Assembly (NCBI GenBank): GCA_003279055.1
Contig: QCBP01000011.1
Coordinates: forward strand, 1-33,797
DNA: 33,797 nucleotides
Direction of reading: 5' to 3'
Source: Prochlorococcus sp. AG-347-I21
Lineage (GTDB): Bacteria > Cyanobacteriota > Cyanobacteriia > PCC-6307 > Cyanobiaceae
This document shows, piece by piece, positions 1 through 6,883 of this stretch. The notes under the pieces were generated by a model. That model saw nothing but the letters and a program-made list of their open reading frames with translations. It was not told the origin of the DNA and did no database searches. Position numbers and translations under genes: made by a program. The first letter of the stretch is position 1, and each line of letters opens with the position of its first letter.

Positions 1-16
1 TGGGAAAGAAACAAAA

Positions 17-325
17 ATGAAAACTTTATTTAATTCTAGGCAATTTCATAAGGCTTTGGCGCCCTGGGTTTTTCTTCCATTATTTATATCTTCAATTACT
101 GGTCTTCTTTATAGGGTTTCAAAAGATTTACTAGGTTACTCTAGAGAACAAGTTCATTGGTTAATGTCTCTCCATGAGGGCGAATGGCTTGGAGATAATG
201 GAGAACTTATATACGTAATATTGAATTCCATTGGAGTTTTATGGATGCTTGTAACAGGATTCCAAATGTTTTCAAAAACAATTTCATTTACCAAAAAGGT
301 TACTAAAGGCGAGTCAAAAGGTTAA
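17..325 (+). CDS. PepSY-type transmembrane helix protein
   Basis: A 102-residue membrane protein. Two hydrophobic segments are visible, at about residues 13-34 ([19 protein letters not shown]) and 62-85 ([16 protein letters not shown]). The N-terminal [15 protein letters not shown] and the SSITGLLYR stretch resemble the PepSY-associated TM helix family, whose members often sit in iron or redox contexts; the function here is unknown. The ATG lies 16 bases into the window, so any upstream operon partner is cut off. Only 32 bases separate it from rplS on the same strand, so co-transcription with rplS is possible. The family call rests on recognition of the pattern. Confidence 0.7.
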   Translation: MKTLFNSRQFHKALAPWVFLPLFISSITGLLYRVSKDLLGYSREQVHWLMSLHEGEWLGDNGELIYVILNSIGVLWMLVTGFQMFSKTISFTKKVTKGESKG

Positions 326-357
326 GATATAGAACTTGTAGGACAATAAAGATCAAA

Positions 358-828
358 ATGGCCAAAGAGAAACAAGAGAAGGAATTAGAAACCGGTATTA
401 AAGCTGAGGCATCAGTTGATGTAGCAGTTGAACAAAAAGAAAAAAATACGGTTTCTGAGACCACGCAATCATTAAGCGCATCCAATCTTATTAGGGAATT
501 TGAGAATGAACAATTAAAAAAAGAATTACCTGAAATATATGTTGGGGACACTGTTAAAGTTGGAGTAAAAATTACAGAAGGTAATAAAGAAAGAGTCCAA
601 CCTTATGAAGGCGTTGTCATAGCAAAAAGGCATGGAGGTATTAACCAGACTATTACAGTGAGAAGAATTTTTCAGGGTATAGGTGTTGAAAGAGTATTTA
701 TGCTACATAGTCCACAGGTTGCCTCTCTAAAAGTTGAACGTAGAGGTAAAGTAAGAAGAGCTAAGTTATTCTATCTAAGAGATAGAGTAGGAAAAGCTAC
801 TCGCGTAAAACAACGCTTTGATCGATAA
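358..828 (+). CDS. rplS: 50S ribosomal protein L19
   Basis: Large-subunit ribosomal protein L19, located at the 30S-50S interface. The canonical domain starts near residue 44 ([20 protein letters not shown]) and continues with [13 protein letters not shown], the basic [16 protein letters not shown] segment and the C-terminal [19 protein letters not shown]. At 156 residues it is about 40 longer than a typical bacterial L19 because of an N-terminal tail rich in Glu, Lys, Ala and Val. No ATG, GTG or TTG near residue 43 would give a short form, so the tail is probably translated. The product identity is secure; the role of the tail is unknown. Confidence 0.97.
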   Translation: MAKEKQEKELETGIKAEASVDVAVEQKEKNTVSETTQSLSASNLIREFENEQLKKELPEIYVGDTVKVGVKITEGNKERVQPYEGVVIAKRHGGINQTITVRRIFQGIGVERVFMLHSPQVASLKVERRGKVRRAKLFYLRDRVGKATRVKQRFDR

Positions 829-866
829 AGTTGTAAATTAATCAACTTATTGGTCACAAAGACGCT

Positions 867-872
867 TATAAT
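867..872 (+). promoter_or_regulatory. -10 box (TATAAT) of the tRNA-Trp promoter
   Basis: A perfect TATAAT lies 10 bases before the first base of tRNA-Trp, which would place the transcription start at about 879-880, almost at the mature 5' end. No good -35 hexamer is visible at the right distance. Inferred from sequence only. Confidence 0.5.
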
Positions 873-881
873 CATTTAGAT

Positions 882-954
882 GCGTCGTTAGTTCAGTTGG
901 TAGAACGCAGGTCTCCAAAACCTGATGTCGGGGGTTCAAGTCCTCCACGACGCG
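882..954 (+). tRNA. trnW: tRNA-Trp (anticodon CCA)
   Basis: A complete cloverleaf folds by eye. The acceptor stem is GCGTCGT with ACGACGC and discriminator G. The D arm is GTTC...GAAC, the anticodon arm is CAGGT-CTCCAAA-ACCTG with anticodon CCA, and the T arm is GGGGG-TTCAAGT-CCTCC. The 3' CCA is not encoded, as is usual in cyanobacteria. Confidence 0.97.
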
Positions 955-989
955 TTTGATCAACAATATGTAAATCATTTTTTCAAAAG

Positions 990-1184
990 ATGGAGTTAGA
1001 TCTTCAACCTGGGGACGTAGTTAAAGTCCTCGAATCAGCAGCTTTAGGATGGGTTCGTGCAAGAGTTATCAGAGTCAAATCTGGTGGGAGAGTTGTCGTA
1101 CAAAGTGACCAAGGCAGAGAATTTACTGCTAGGGGCAATCAAGTCAGGTTGATAGAACCTGCTGGTTTTAGACCTCAAAAATAA
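990..1184 (+). CDS. Conserved small SH3-like basic protein
   Basis: A 64-residue soluble protein with no signal peptide or membrane segment. LQPGDVVKVLESAALGW, ARVIRVKSGGRVVVQS and FTARGNQVRLIEP look like a small SH3/KOW-like beta barrel of the sort seen in small cyanobacterial complex subunits and RNA-binding proteins. I recognise it only as a short protein conserved in cyanobacteria and cannot assign a function. It lies alone between tRNA-Trp and tRNA-Asp, 35 bases after the former and 149 before the latter. The ATG start is the only good one. Confidence 0.75.
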   Translation: MELDLQPGDVVKVLESAALGWVRARVIRVKSGGRVVVQSDQGREFTARGNQVRLIEPAGFRPQK

Positions 1185-1305
1185 ATAGTTGTTTACACTA
1201 AGGCAGATGAAAAACTAATTATTTCTGTAAATCCTCAAATTAATAAATTTTTTTTATTACAACCCCATAAATTAAGTATTATGATCTGATAATTTTAAGA
1301 AAGAA

Positions 1306-1325
1306 GTTCTAAATAAATTTAGAAC
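1306..1325 (+). other. Perfect hairpin just upstream of tRNA-Asp
   Basis: GTTCTAAA and TTTAGAAC form a perfect 8-bp stem with a TAAA loop, ending 8 bases before the tRNA-Asp 5' end. There is no T run after it, so it does not look like a terminator. If transcription starts upstream, it would sit in the tRNA leader and could guide 5' processing. That role is inference. Confidence 0.4.
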
Positions 1326-1333
1326 AAAGCTCT

Positions 1334-1407
1334 GGGACCGTAGTTCAACTGGTTAGAGCACCGCCCTGTCACGGCGGAAGTTGCGGGTTCGAATCCCGTC
1401 GGTCCCG
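1334..1407 (+). tRNA. trnD: tRNA-Asp (anticodon GTC)
   Basis: A complete cloverleaf. The acceptor stem is GGGACCG with CGGTCCC and discriminator G. The D arm is GTTC...GAGC, the anticodon arm is CCGCC-CTGTCAC-GGCGG with anticodon GTC, and the T arm is GCGGG-TTCGAAT-CCCGT. CCA is not encoded. gltX begins 17 bases after its 3' end. Confidence 0.97.
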
Positions 1408-1424
1408 TTTTTTCTAAAAGAAAT

Positions 1425-2864
1425 TTGGAAAAACGTTTAAGACTAGCCCCGAGTCCAACGGGTTTATTTCATATTGGGACTGCACGAACAGCACTATTCA
1501 ACTGGTTGTATGCACAAAAAATAGGTGGAAAGTTTCTTATCAGAATAGAAGATACAGATTTTCTTAGATCTAAATCTGAATATACAAAAAATATATTAGA
1601 GGGCTTGAAATGGCTTGGACTTAAATGGGATGACGAACCTATAAATCAAAGTAACCGAATTTCGATTCACAAAAGTCATATCAAAAGGCTATTGGATTGT
1701 GGAGCTGCATATAGGTGCTTTACAACAGAAGATGAAATATCTGAATTAAGAGAAGAACAAAAAAAGAAAGGATTACCTCCAAAGCATGATAATAGGCACA
1801 GAAGTCTTTCAAAAGAAGAAATAGAAACATTCATATCCCAAGGGAGGACTTCAGTAATAAGGTTTAAGATTGATGAAAAAATTGAAATTAAATGGGTAGA
1901 TCAGATAAGAGGCGAAATCAAATGGCAAGGGAAGGATTTGGGTGGTGATTTAGTTTTGTCAAGAAGGGCTAAGGGATATGAGATTGGAGATCCTTTGTAT
2001 AATCTTGCAGTTGTAGTAGATGATAATTTCATGAATATTACTCATGTTGTAAGGGGTGAAGACCATATCTCGAATACTGCAAAACAAATATTGATTTATA
2101 AAGCATTAAATTTTAATTTGCCAACTTTTTCGCATACACCTTTAATACTAAATAGCGAAGGGAAAAAATTATCTAAGAGAGATTGCGTTACTTCAATCGA
2201 CGAATTTAGAGAAATGGGATATTTACCTGAGGCCTTAACGAACTATATGGCCTTTTTAGGTTGGTCTCCAAAATCTGCCGACAAAGAAATACTTTCACTT
2301 GATGAGATATCTGAAATCTTTGACTTATCAGAAATAAATAAAGCTGGAGCCAAATTCAGTTGGGAAAAACTCAACTGGATTAATTCTCAATATATAAAAA
2401 ATATGGAATCAATAAAGTTAAGTGAGATCATGAGTAAATACTGGGATGATAATGGTTGGGAGCCGCCATCTCAAGAATGGGCTTATAAATTAGCAATTTT
2501 GCTTCGAGATTCTATGACTCTTTTAAAAGATTCAATTGATCAATCAAAGCCATTTTTCTTAATACCTACAATTCAAAAAGAAGGTAAAGATTTTCTGGAA
2601 AACGAGGATAGCAAAGCATCTCTAAAACTAATCTTAAATTATTTAATTGAGAAAAATCTTACTAAACTTAATAAAGAGAAAGCCAAAGAAATAATAAACA
2701 AAATCTCAAAAATACATAATCTAAAAAAAGGGATATTAATGAAATCATTAAGAGTGGCCTTTTTTGGATCTCTAAGTGGACCAGATTTAATTCAAAGTTG
2801 GGAACTTTTTTCAGAGAATAAAACTGACAGATCTCGAATTGAAAGATGTCTTGAATCAATCTAA
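1425..2864 (+). CDS. gltX: Glutamyl-tRNA synthetase
   Basis: Charges tRNA-Glu with glutamate in the cytoplasm. The supply serves protein synthesis and, in cyanobacteria, tetrapyrrole synthesis through glutamyl-tRNA. Cyanobacteria lack a glutaminyl-tRNA synthetase and use a non-discriminating enzyme of this kind together with GatCAB. The class I signature is HIGT at residues 16-19 and the second is KLSKR at 248-252; RIEDTD and VVRGEDHISNT are also typical. Its 479 residues are the normal length. The start is a TTG at 1425 directly before KRLRLAPSPTG; no ATG occurs until near residue 200, so TTG is the only sensible start. It lies 17 bases behind tRNA-Asp and its end overlaps the antiporter gene by 9 bases. 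Confidence 0.97.
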   Translation: MEKRLRLAPSPTGLFHIGTARTALFNWLYAQKIGGKFLIRIEDTDFLRSKSEYTKNILEGLKWLGLKWDDEPINQSNRISIHKSHIKRLLDCGAAYRCFTTEDEISELREEQKKKGLPPKHDNRHRSLSKEEIETFISQGRTSVIRFKIDEKIEIKWVDQIRGEIKWQGKDLGGDLVLSRRAKGYEIGDPLYNLAVVVDDNFMNITHVVRGEDHISNTAKQILIYKALNFNLPTFSHTPLILNSEGKKLSKRDCVTSIDEFREMGYLPEALTNYMAFLGWSPKSADKEILSLDEISEIFDLSEINKAGAKFSWEKLNWINSQYIKNMESIKLSEIMSKYWDDNGWEPPSQEWAYKLAILLRDSMTLLKDSIDQSKPFFLIPTIQKEGKDFLENEDSKASLKLILNYLIEKNLTKLNKEKAKEIINKISKIHNLKKGILMKSLRVAFFGSLSGPDLIQSWELFSENKTDRSRIERCLESI

Positions 2865-4058
2865 ATTTTTTTGTCCTAATTCAAGCCTATTTGCTAAAGG
2901 TTTAGCTGAAAGACCTTGGATTCCCACTGTCATCAATATTGTAAGAAAAACTAAACCTTGAAGACGGCCAGCTCCAAGGATACCAGCCTGCTCTAACCTG
3001 ATAGAAAAAAGAGAAGCTACCGCAGCAGTAACAATACCTCTTGGGGCTAACCAGGCTAAAAATACTTTTTCTTTTAAGTTTAGTTCTCTTCCCATTGTTG
3101 CTATCCAGATAGAGATAGGGCGAACAATTACCATCAACATAAATACGCAAACCACCCCTCCCCAGCCAAGAGGACTTAGTTCACCCCAAGAAACGTCAGC
3201 GGCCAAAAGAGGGAAAAGAACAGTTATCGCTAATTGAGCTAATTCACCTATTAGGTTATCCAATCTCTCCTTATCTATAACTTCTCTTTTCCCTACAATA
3301 AAACCTGCCGCGACAGAAGCAGGCAAGCCTGATTCTGGTAAAAAATATTCGCAAATTCCATAAACAAGGAAAATAAATCCAAGGGTAACTTGAAGCTCTA
3401 TACCAAATGAGGCTTCATTTTTTATTTTTTTTAAAATTTCTGATAGTAACCATCCTGCACTTAATCCGATTAAGACTCCTCCCCCTAATCTTTGCATTAA
3501 TGCTATAAATACATCATTAATCCCACGTAGGTCCCCTAAAGTCAGTTCTAAAAGCAGTAATGCCAGTACTGCACCAATTGGTTCAAGCAACAACCCCTCA
3601 GCTTTCAAAACTTCAGAAAGAGGAGAAGCTAATTTTATTTGTTCTACTAATGGAGAGACAACTGTTGGTCCAGTAGCTAGAACGATGGCACTATATATTC
3701 CCGCAACTTGCCATGAGAGGCCTGCCAGCCAATGAGCAATAAAAATTCCAGCTGATAATGAAATAAAAAGTCTTACCAATGAAATTTTCAAAACAGTATT
3801 TCTTATATTCCCCTCAGGCAGTTTTAAATTTAGTCCCCCTTCAAAAAGAACCAAACAGACTAAAAGCCCAACAATAGTTTCAAGGCCTTGACCGAGATCT
3901 AAAGGCTCAACCAGTCCCAAACCTGATCTTCCTATTAATAATCCAGAAAGCAATAAAATAACAACACTTGGGGATCCCGTAAAAGAAGAAAATAATCGAG
4001 CAAAAGCACCTGCAAATACAGTTATTCCCCAAAGTAATCCAAGCCTTTCAGGCGTCAT
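2856..4058 (-). CDS. CPA1/NhaP-type cation:proton antiporter
   Basis: A 400-residue integral membrane protein with about 11-12 hydrophobic segments, consistent with a sodium or potassium/proton antiporter in the cytoplasmic or thylakoid membrane. Family features are LLSGLLIGRSGLG (about 36-48), LVLFEGGLNL (69-78), ATGPTVVSPLVEQ (128-140), EGLLLEPIGA (154-163), GLPASVAAGFIVG and LAWLAPRGIVTAAVASL near the C terminus. The TM5 motif reads TGPTV rather than TDPVAV. The TM6 ion-binding Asn-Asp pair reads Leu158-Glu159, so ion selectivity should not be assumed. No cytoplasmic TrkA-C domain is attached. It converges on gltX with a 9-base overlap. Confidence 0.88.
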   Translation of the reverse strand: MTPERLGLLWGITVFAGAFARLFSSFTGSPSVVILLLSGLLIGRSGLGLVEPLDLGQGLETIVGLLVCLVLFEGGLNLKLPEGNIRNTVLKISLVRLFISLSAGIFIAHWLAGLSWQVAGIYSAIVLATGPTVVSPLVEQIKLASPLSEVLKAEGLLLEPIGAVLALLLLELTLGDLRGINDVFIALMQRLGGGVLIGLSAGWLLSEILKKIKNEASFGIELQVTLGFIFLVYGICEYFLPESGLPASVAAGFIVGKREVIDKERLDNLIGELAQLAITVLFPLLAADVSWGELSPLGWGGVVCVFMLMVIVRPISIWIATMGRELNLKEKVFLAWLAPRGIVTAAVASLFSIRLEQAGILGAGRLQGLVFLTILMTVGIQGLSAKPLANRLELGQKNLD

Positions 4059-4220
4059 ATAAAATTATTAATAATAAAAATATTACCTATTTTGATTAAA
4101 TCAATAATCTTATCTCTAGTCCAATAAATAGAATACTTTTTAATTTAAACCATTGTCTGAACAAGAGTCATTTTATTAAATCATTCAAAACTAGTTTTTA
4201 GAAAATGAATTTTATTTCTA

Positions 4221-4397
4221 TTAAGAAAACTGGCTTATTAAAGCAATAATTATAAAAATAATTCCTATACCAACGGTTGCCATCCTGCCATTCCATATTT
4301 CAGCTTGAGGGGTAAAACCTCTTTTCCACAAATTCAGTTCCTTTTTATCAACGAAGTTTTTTGTCTCTTTAATCTCGATTTTAGGTTGTTTGTTCAT
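4221..4397 (-). CDS. hli: High-light-inducible protein (HLIP)
   Basis: A 58-residue protein found by translating the minus strand behind tsaD. The N-terminal 30 residues are charged. They are followed by the HLIP/chlorophyll a-b-binding signature AEIWNGRMATVGIG (residues 32-45), in which Glu33, Asn36 and Arg38 match the pigment-binding ExxNGR pattern, and a single membrane helix to residue 55. HLIPs bind chlorophyll and carotenoid, and protect photosystems and chlorophyll synthesis under excess light. The ATG lies 5 bases after the tsaD stop on the same strand, so the two are probably co-transcribed. The second residue after NGR is Met-Ala-Thr rather than the common Ala-Ala-Met. Confidence 0.93.
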   Translation of the reverse strand: MNKQPKIEIKETKNFVDKKELNLWKRGFTPQAEIWNGRMATVGIGIIFIIIALISQFS

Positions 4398-4402
4398 TGA
4401 AA

Positions 4403-5473
4403 TTAGAAAGGAGGATTTTCTTCATAAAGGGTATTTGCTTGTTCAATTGATAGTCTTCCTGCGACACCTAATTTAAGGGAACTTAAATGATCCTTAAATT
4501 TGATCCTGAACAACGCCGCCGCTCCAATCATTGCAGCATTATCTGTACAAAGATTAATTGGAGCTAAATGAACTTTAATAGATTTTTTACTAGCTTCACT
4601 AATCATCATTTTTCTTAATGTATTGTTAGCAGCCACTCCCCCAACAACAACAACATTATCCAAGCTATAATCGACGGCGCATTTTATTGTTCTCTCTACC
4701 AAAACCTCTGCCACTACTCTCTCAAAACTTGCAGCAATATCAGAAATTGGAACGGTCTTCCCGTCCAAATTTATTCTCTCAACTAATCTTAATACGGCAG
4801 TTTTTAGGCCACTAAAAGAGAAATCATATTTAAGAAATCCACCTTTTTTATCAGAAATCCTACATTTTGGTAAATTAAATTTCGTTGGGTCCCCATTTTT
4901 AGCCACCTTTTCAATTGCAGGCCCTCCTGGATAACTAAGACCTAATAATCGGCCAACTTTATCAAAAGCTTCTCCAGCAGCATCATCAAAACTTTTACCA
5001 AGTCTTTGCATTCCCCTTTTATCATCAACTTTTATTAATTCAGTATGTCCGCCACTAACAAGTAATGTAAGAAAAGATTTCTTTGGATAGTTTTCTGAAA
5101 ATAGAATTGAGGATAAATGCCCCTCCAAATGATGAATTCCCAAAAATGGTTTTGAATGTAACATGCAAAGTGATCTTGCAGTTATAGAGCCAACTCGTAA
5201 ACAACCAACTAAACCAGGAGCTACAGTTGATGCAATAAAGTCGACTTCCTCAATTTTTATTTTTGATTCTTGTAAAGCCTTATCTAAAACAAATGGTAAT
5301 AATTCTAAATGCTTTCTAGCTGCAAGTTCAGGCACAACTCCTCCCCATTTTGAATGATCTTCAATTTGAGAGGCAATTATATTTGAATGTATTCTGAAAG
5401 TATCGTCAATATTAGAAACTACTGAGACAGATGTCTCATCACAACTTGTTTCAATAGCTAAAACTTTATGCAT
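4403..5473 (-). CDS. tsaD: tRNA N6-threonylcarbamoyladenosine transferase TsaD
   Basis: Transfers the threonylcarbamoyl group from threonylcarbamoyl-AMP to A37 of ANN-decoding tRNAs, acting with TsaB and TsaE in bacteria. At 356 residues it has the normal length. The start MHKVLAIETSCDETSVSVV is typical. The metal-binding histidines are in HHLEGHL (His115 and His119). LLVSGGHTEL, KVGRLLGLSYPGGPAIE, DFSFSGLKTAV and VVVGGVAANNTLR are the usual ATPase-fold motifs of the Kae1/TsaD family. It is divergent from psaF, with about 70 bases between them, and hli follows after 5 bases. Confidence 0.98.
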   Translation of the reverse strand: MHKVLAIETSCDETSVSVVSNIDDTFRIHSNIIASQIEDHSKWGGVVPELAARKHLELLPFVLDKALQESKIKIEEVDFIASTVAPGLVGCLRVGSITARSLCMLHSKPFLGIHHLEGHLSSILFSENYPKKSFLTLLVSGGHTELIKVDDKRGMQRLGKSFDDAAGEAFDKVGRLLGLSYPGGPAIEKVAKNGDPTKFNLPKCRISDKKGGFLKYDFSFSGLKTAVLRLVERINLDGKTVPISDIAASFERVVAEVLVERTIKCAVDYSLDNVVVVGGVAANNTLRKMMISEASKKSIKVHLAPINLCTDNAAMIGAAALFRIKFKDHLSSLKLGVAGRLSIEQANTLYEENPPF

Positions 5474-5547
5474 TTTTGATTCAACTTGTTCTATTTTAAT
5501 ATTAATTTCTTACTTAACACACCATAAGGAATTAAAGATTGCAACTT

Positions 5548-6102
5548 ATGAAATTCTTTTTTTCAATCATAACCTCAGTTTTTCTGTTCCTCGGAATTAC
5601 TCCAATTGCTCTAGCTGCAAATGGGCCTGCCTTAAACGCAGATAGAGCTAGTACTGAATATACTGCTTCAGCCCTTACAAAATGCTCTGAAAATCCTAAA
5701 TTCATCGAGAGAGCGAGTTCTGCAACTAATCAAAAAGACATCGCAAGATTTGAAAGATATGGAAAAGCATCATGCGGGGATGACGGTCTTCCACATTTAA
5801 TAATTGGACCTCCTCTTGAGCCATGGGGAGCACTTTTAAATAGAGGTCATGAAGGAGATTTACTTATTCCCGGAGTATTGTTCATTTACATTGCTGGAAT
5901 TATAGGTTGGTCAGGAAGAGAGTATCTCATTGAATCAAAAAAGACTAAGAACCCAGCAGATCTTGAGATCATTATTGACCTAGACTTAGCTAGAAAATGT
6001 CTTGTAAAAGGAGCTCAATGGCCTCTACTTGCTAATAAACAAGGCAGAAATGGAGATTTAAGAGAGAAAGATAACAATATTACACTTAATGGTCCTCGCT
6101 AA
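5548..6102 (+). CDS. psaF: Photosystem I subunit III (PsaF)
   Basis: Lumenal and membrane subunit of photosystem I, next to the docking site for plastocyanin or cytochrome c6. From the ATG at 5548, residues 1-23 are a Sec signal peptide ending ALA, and the mature protein starts ANGPALNADRAS. LTKCSENPKFIERA and ERYGKASCGDDGLPHLIIG are conserved lumenal parts holding the Cys pair. One membrane span follows (LIPGVLFIYIAGIIGWSGREYL). An in-frame TTG at 5539 has an AAGGA 8 bases upstream (5526-5530) and could add three residues; I prefer the ATG because of signal-peptide shape but am not sure. psaJ follows after 28 bases. Confidence 0.97.
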   Translation: MKFFFSIITSVFLFLGITPIALAANGPALNADRASTEYTASALTKCSENPKFIERASSATNQKDIARFERYGKASCGDDGLPHLIIGPPLEPWGALLNRGHEGDLLIPGVLFIYIAGIIGWSGREYLIESKKTKNPADLEIIIDLDLARKCLVKGAQWPLLANKQGRNGDLREKDNNITLNGPR

Positions 6103-6130
6103 ACATCCTTAAAAAACTTTCATAAAACAA

Positions 6131-6265
6131 ATGTTCAAAATTCTAAACACAAAATTTGTCAGATCTGCCCCAGTGGTAGCAGCAATTTGGCTAAGCCTTA
6201 CAGCTGGAATAATTATTGAATTTAACAGGTTTTTCCCAGATTTATTATTCCATCCTATGAGTTGA
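6131..6265 (+). CDS. psaJ: Photosystem I subunit IX (PsaJ)
   Basis: A 44-residue photosystem I membrane subunit that packs against PsaF. The N-terminal [20 protein letters not shown], a single helix and the end [14 protein letters not shown] are characteristic of PsaJ, including the conserved Glu at the end of the helix region and the Asn-Arg-Phe-Phe-Pro-Asp motif. The psaF-psaJ order is the usual cyanobacterial operon. A hairpin with a T run follows 9 bases after the stop. Confidence 0.96.
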   Translation: MFKILNTKFVRSAPVVAAIWLSLTAGIIIEFNRFFPDLLFHPMS

Positions 6266-6270
6266 TAAAG

Positions 6271-6310
6271 AGAAAATAATCAAGTTTTTATTAACTTGAT
6301 TATTTTTTTT
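6271..6310. terminator. Bidirectional hairpin terminator between psaJ and gmk
   Basis: AATAATCAAG (6275-6284) pairs perfectly with CTTGATTATT (6295-6304) around a 10-base loop. The plus strand then has a run of T to 6310, and the minus strand continues with TTTT. It would end psaF-psaJ transcripts on the plus strand and gmk transcripts on the minus strand. The gmk stop codon (6280-6282) lies inside the stem. Confidence 0.8.
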
Positions 6311-6834
6311 GCTGTTTCATCAACATTCTGATTTGTTAATTCAAAATCAAATTGATTTGATACTGAAATCTCATAATTAGCCCTTGAGAGTCTTTTTTTT
6401 ATTGCCTCTTCTTTTTCTGTACCTCTATTTCTTATTCTTCGCTCTAACTCTTCTTTATCCGGAGGAAGTAAAAATATTGACAGTGAATTAGGAAACTTAT
6501 TTTTTATTTGCCTTGCACCCTCTACTTCAATTTCTAATAGTACGGTAAATCCCTTTTTTATTTTCTCATTAACAGAAGACAAAGGCGTTCCATAGTAGTT
6601 TCCAGCGAATTGAGCCCATTCAAGGAACAGCTCTTGTTTAATCATTTCTTTAAACTTTTCTTCATTTAAGAAGTAGTAATTTACTCCATGCTTCTCTCCA
6701 TCTCTAGGTTCTCTAGTAGTTGCAGATATCGAAAGCCAAAAATTTTTTTCTTTACCTAATATTTCTTTTACAACTGTTCCTTTACCCACACCGCTTGGTC
6801 CTGTAAGGATAATAAGTTTTTTTTGATTTTTCAT
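6280..6834 (-). CDS. gmk: Guanylate kinase
   Basis: Phosphorylates GMP to GDP with ATP in the cytoplasm, an essential step of guanine nucleotide synthesis and salvage. The P-loop GPSGVGKGT is at residues 12-20. Next come the GMP-binding SATTREPRDGEKHGVNYYFL region, EWAQFAGNYYGTP, LLEIEVEGARQIK and the lid RNRGTEKEEAIKKRL. Its 184 residues are normal. The ATG start is divergent from the RqcH-like gene with 49 bases between them. Confidence 0.98.
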   Translation of the reverse strand: MKNQKKLIILTGPSGVGKGTVVKEILGKEKNFWLSISATTREPRDGEKHGVNYYFLNEEKFKEMIKQELFLEWAQFAGNYYGTPLSSVNEKIKKGFTVLLEIEVEGARQIKNKFPNSLSIFLLPPDKEELERRIRNRGTEKEEAIKKRLSRANYEISVSNQFDFELTNQNVDETAKKIIKLIKT

Positions 6835-6883
6835 ATTAAATTTTTTACAGTAAAATAAACATCTTGAGAATTAAAAAGGAATA

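Noticed and set aside
303-551. An open frame on the minus strand across the start of rplS
   Set aside because: It lies entirely opposite rplS and the preceding gap, has no recognisable motif and no ribosome site.
4187-4198. 12-base palindrome AAAACTAGTTTT downstream of hli
   Set aside because: It has no loop and no G-C-rich stem, and such short palindromes are common in AT-rich sequence.
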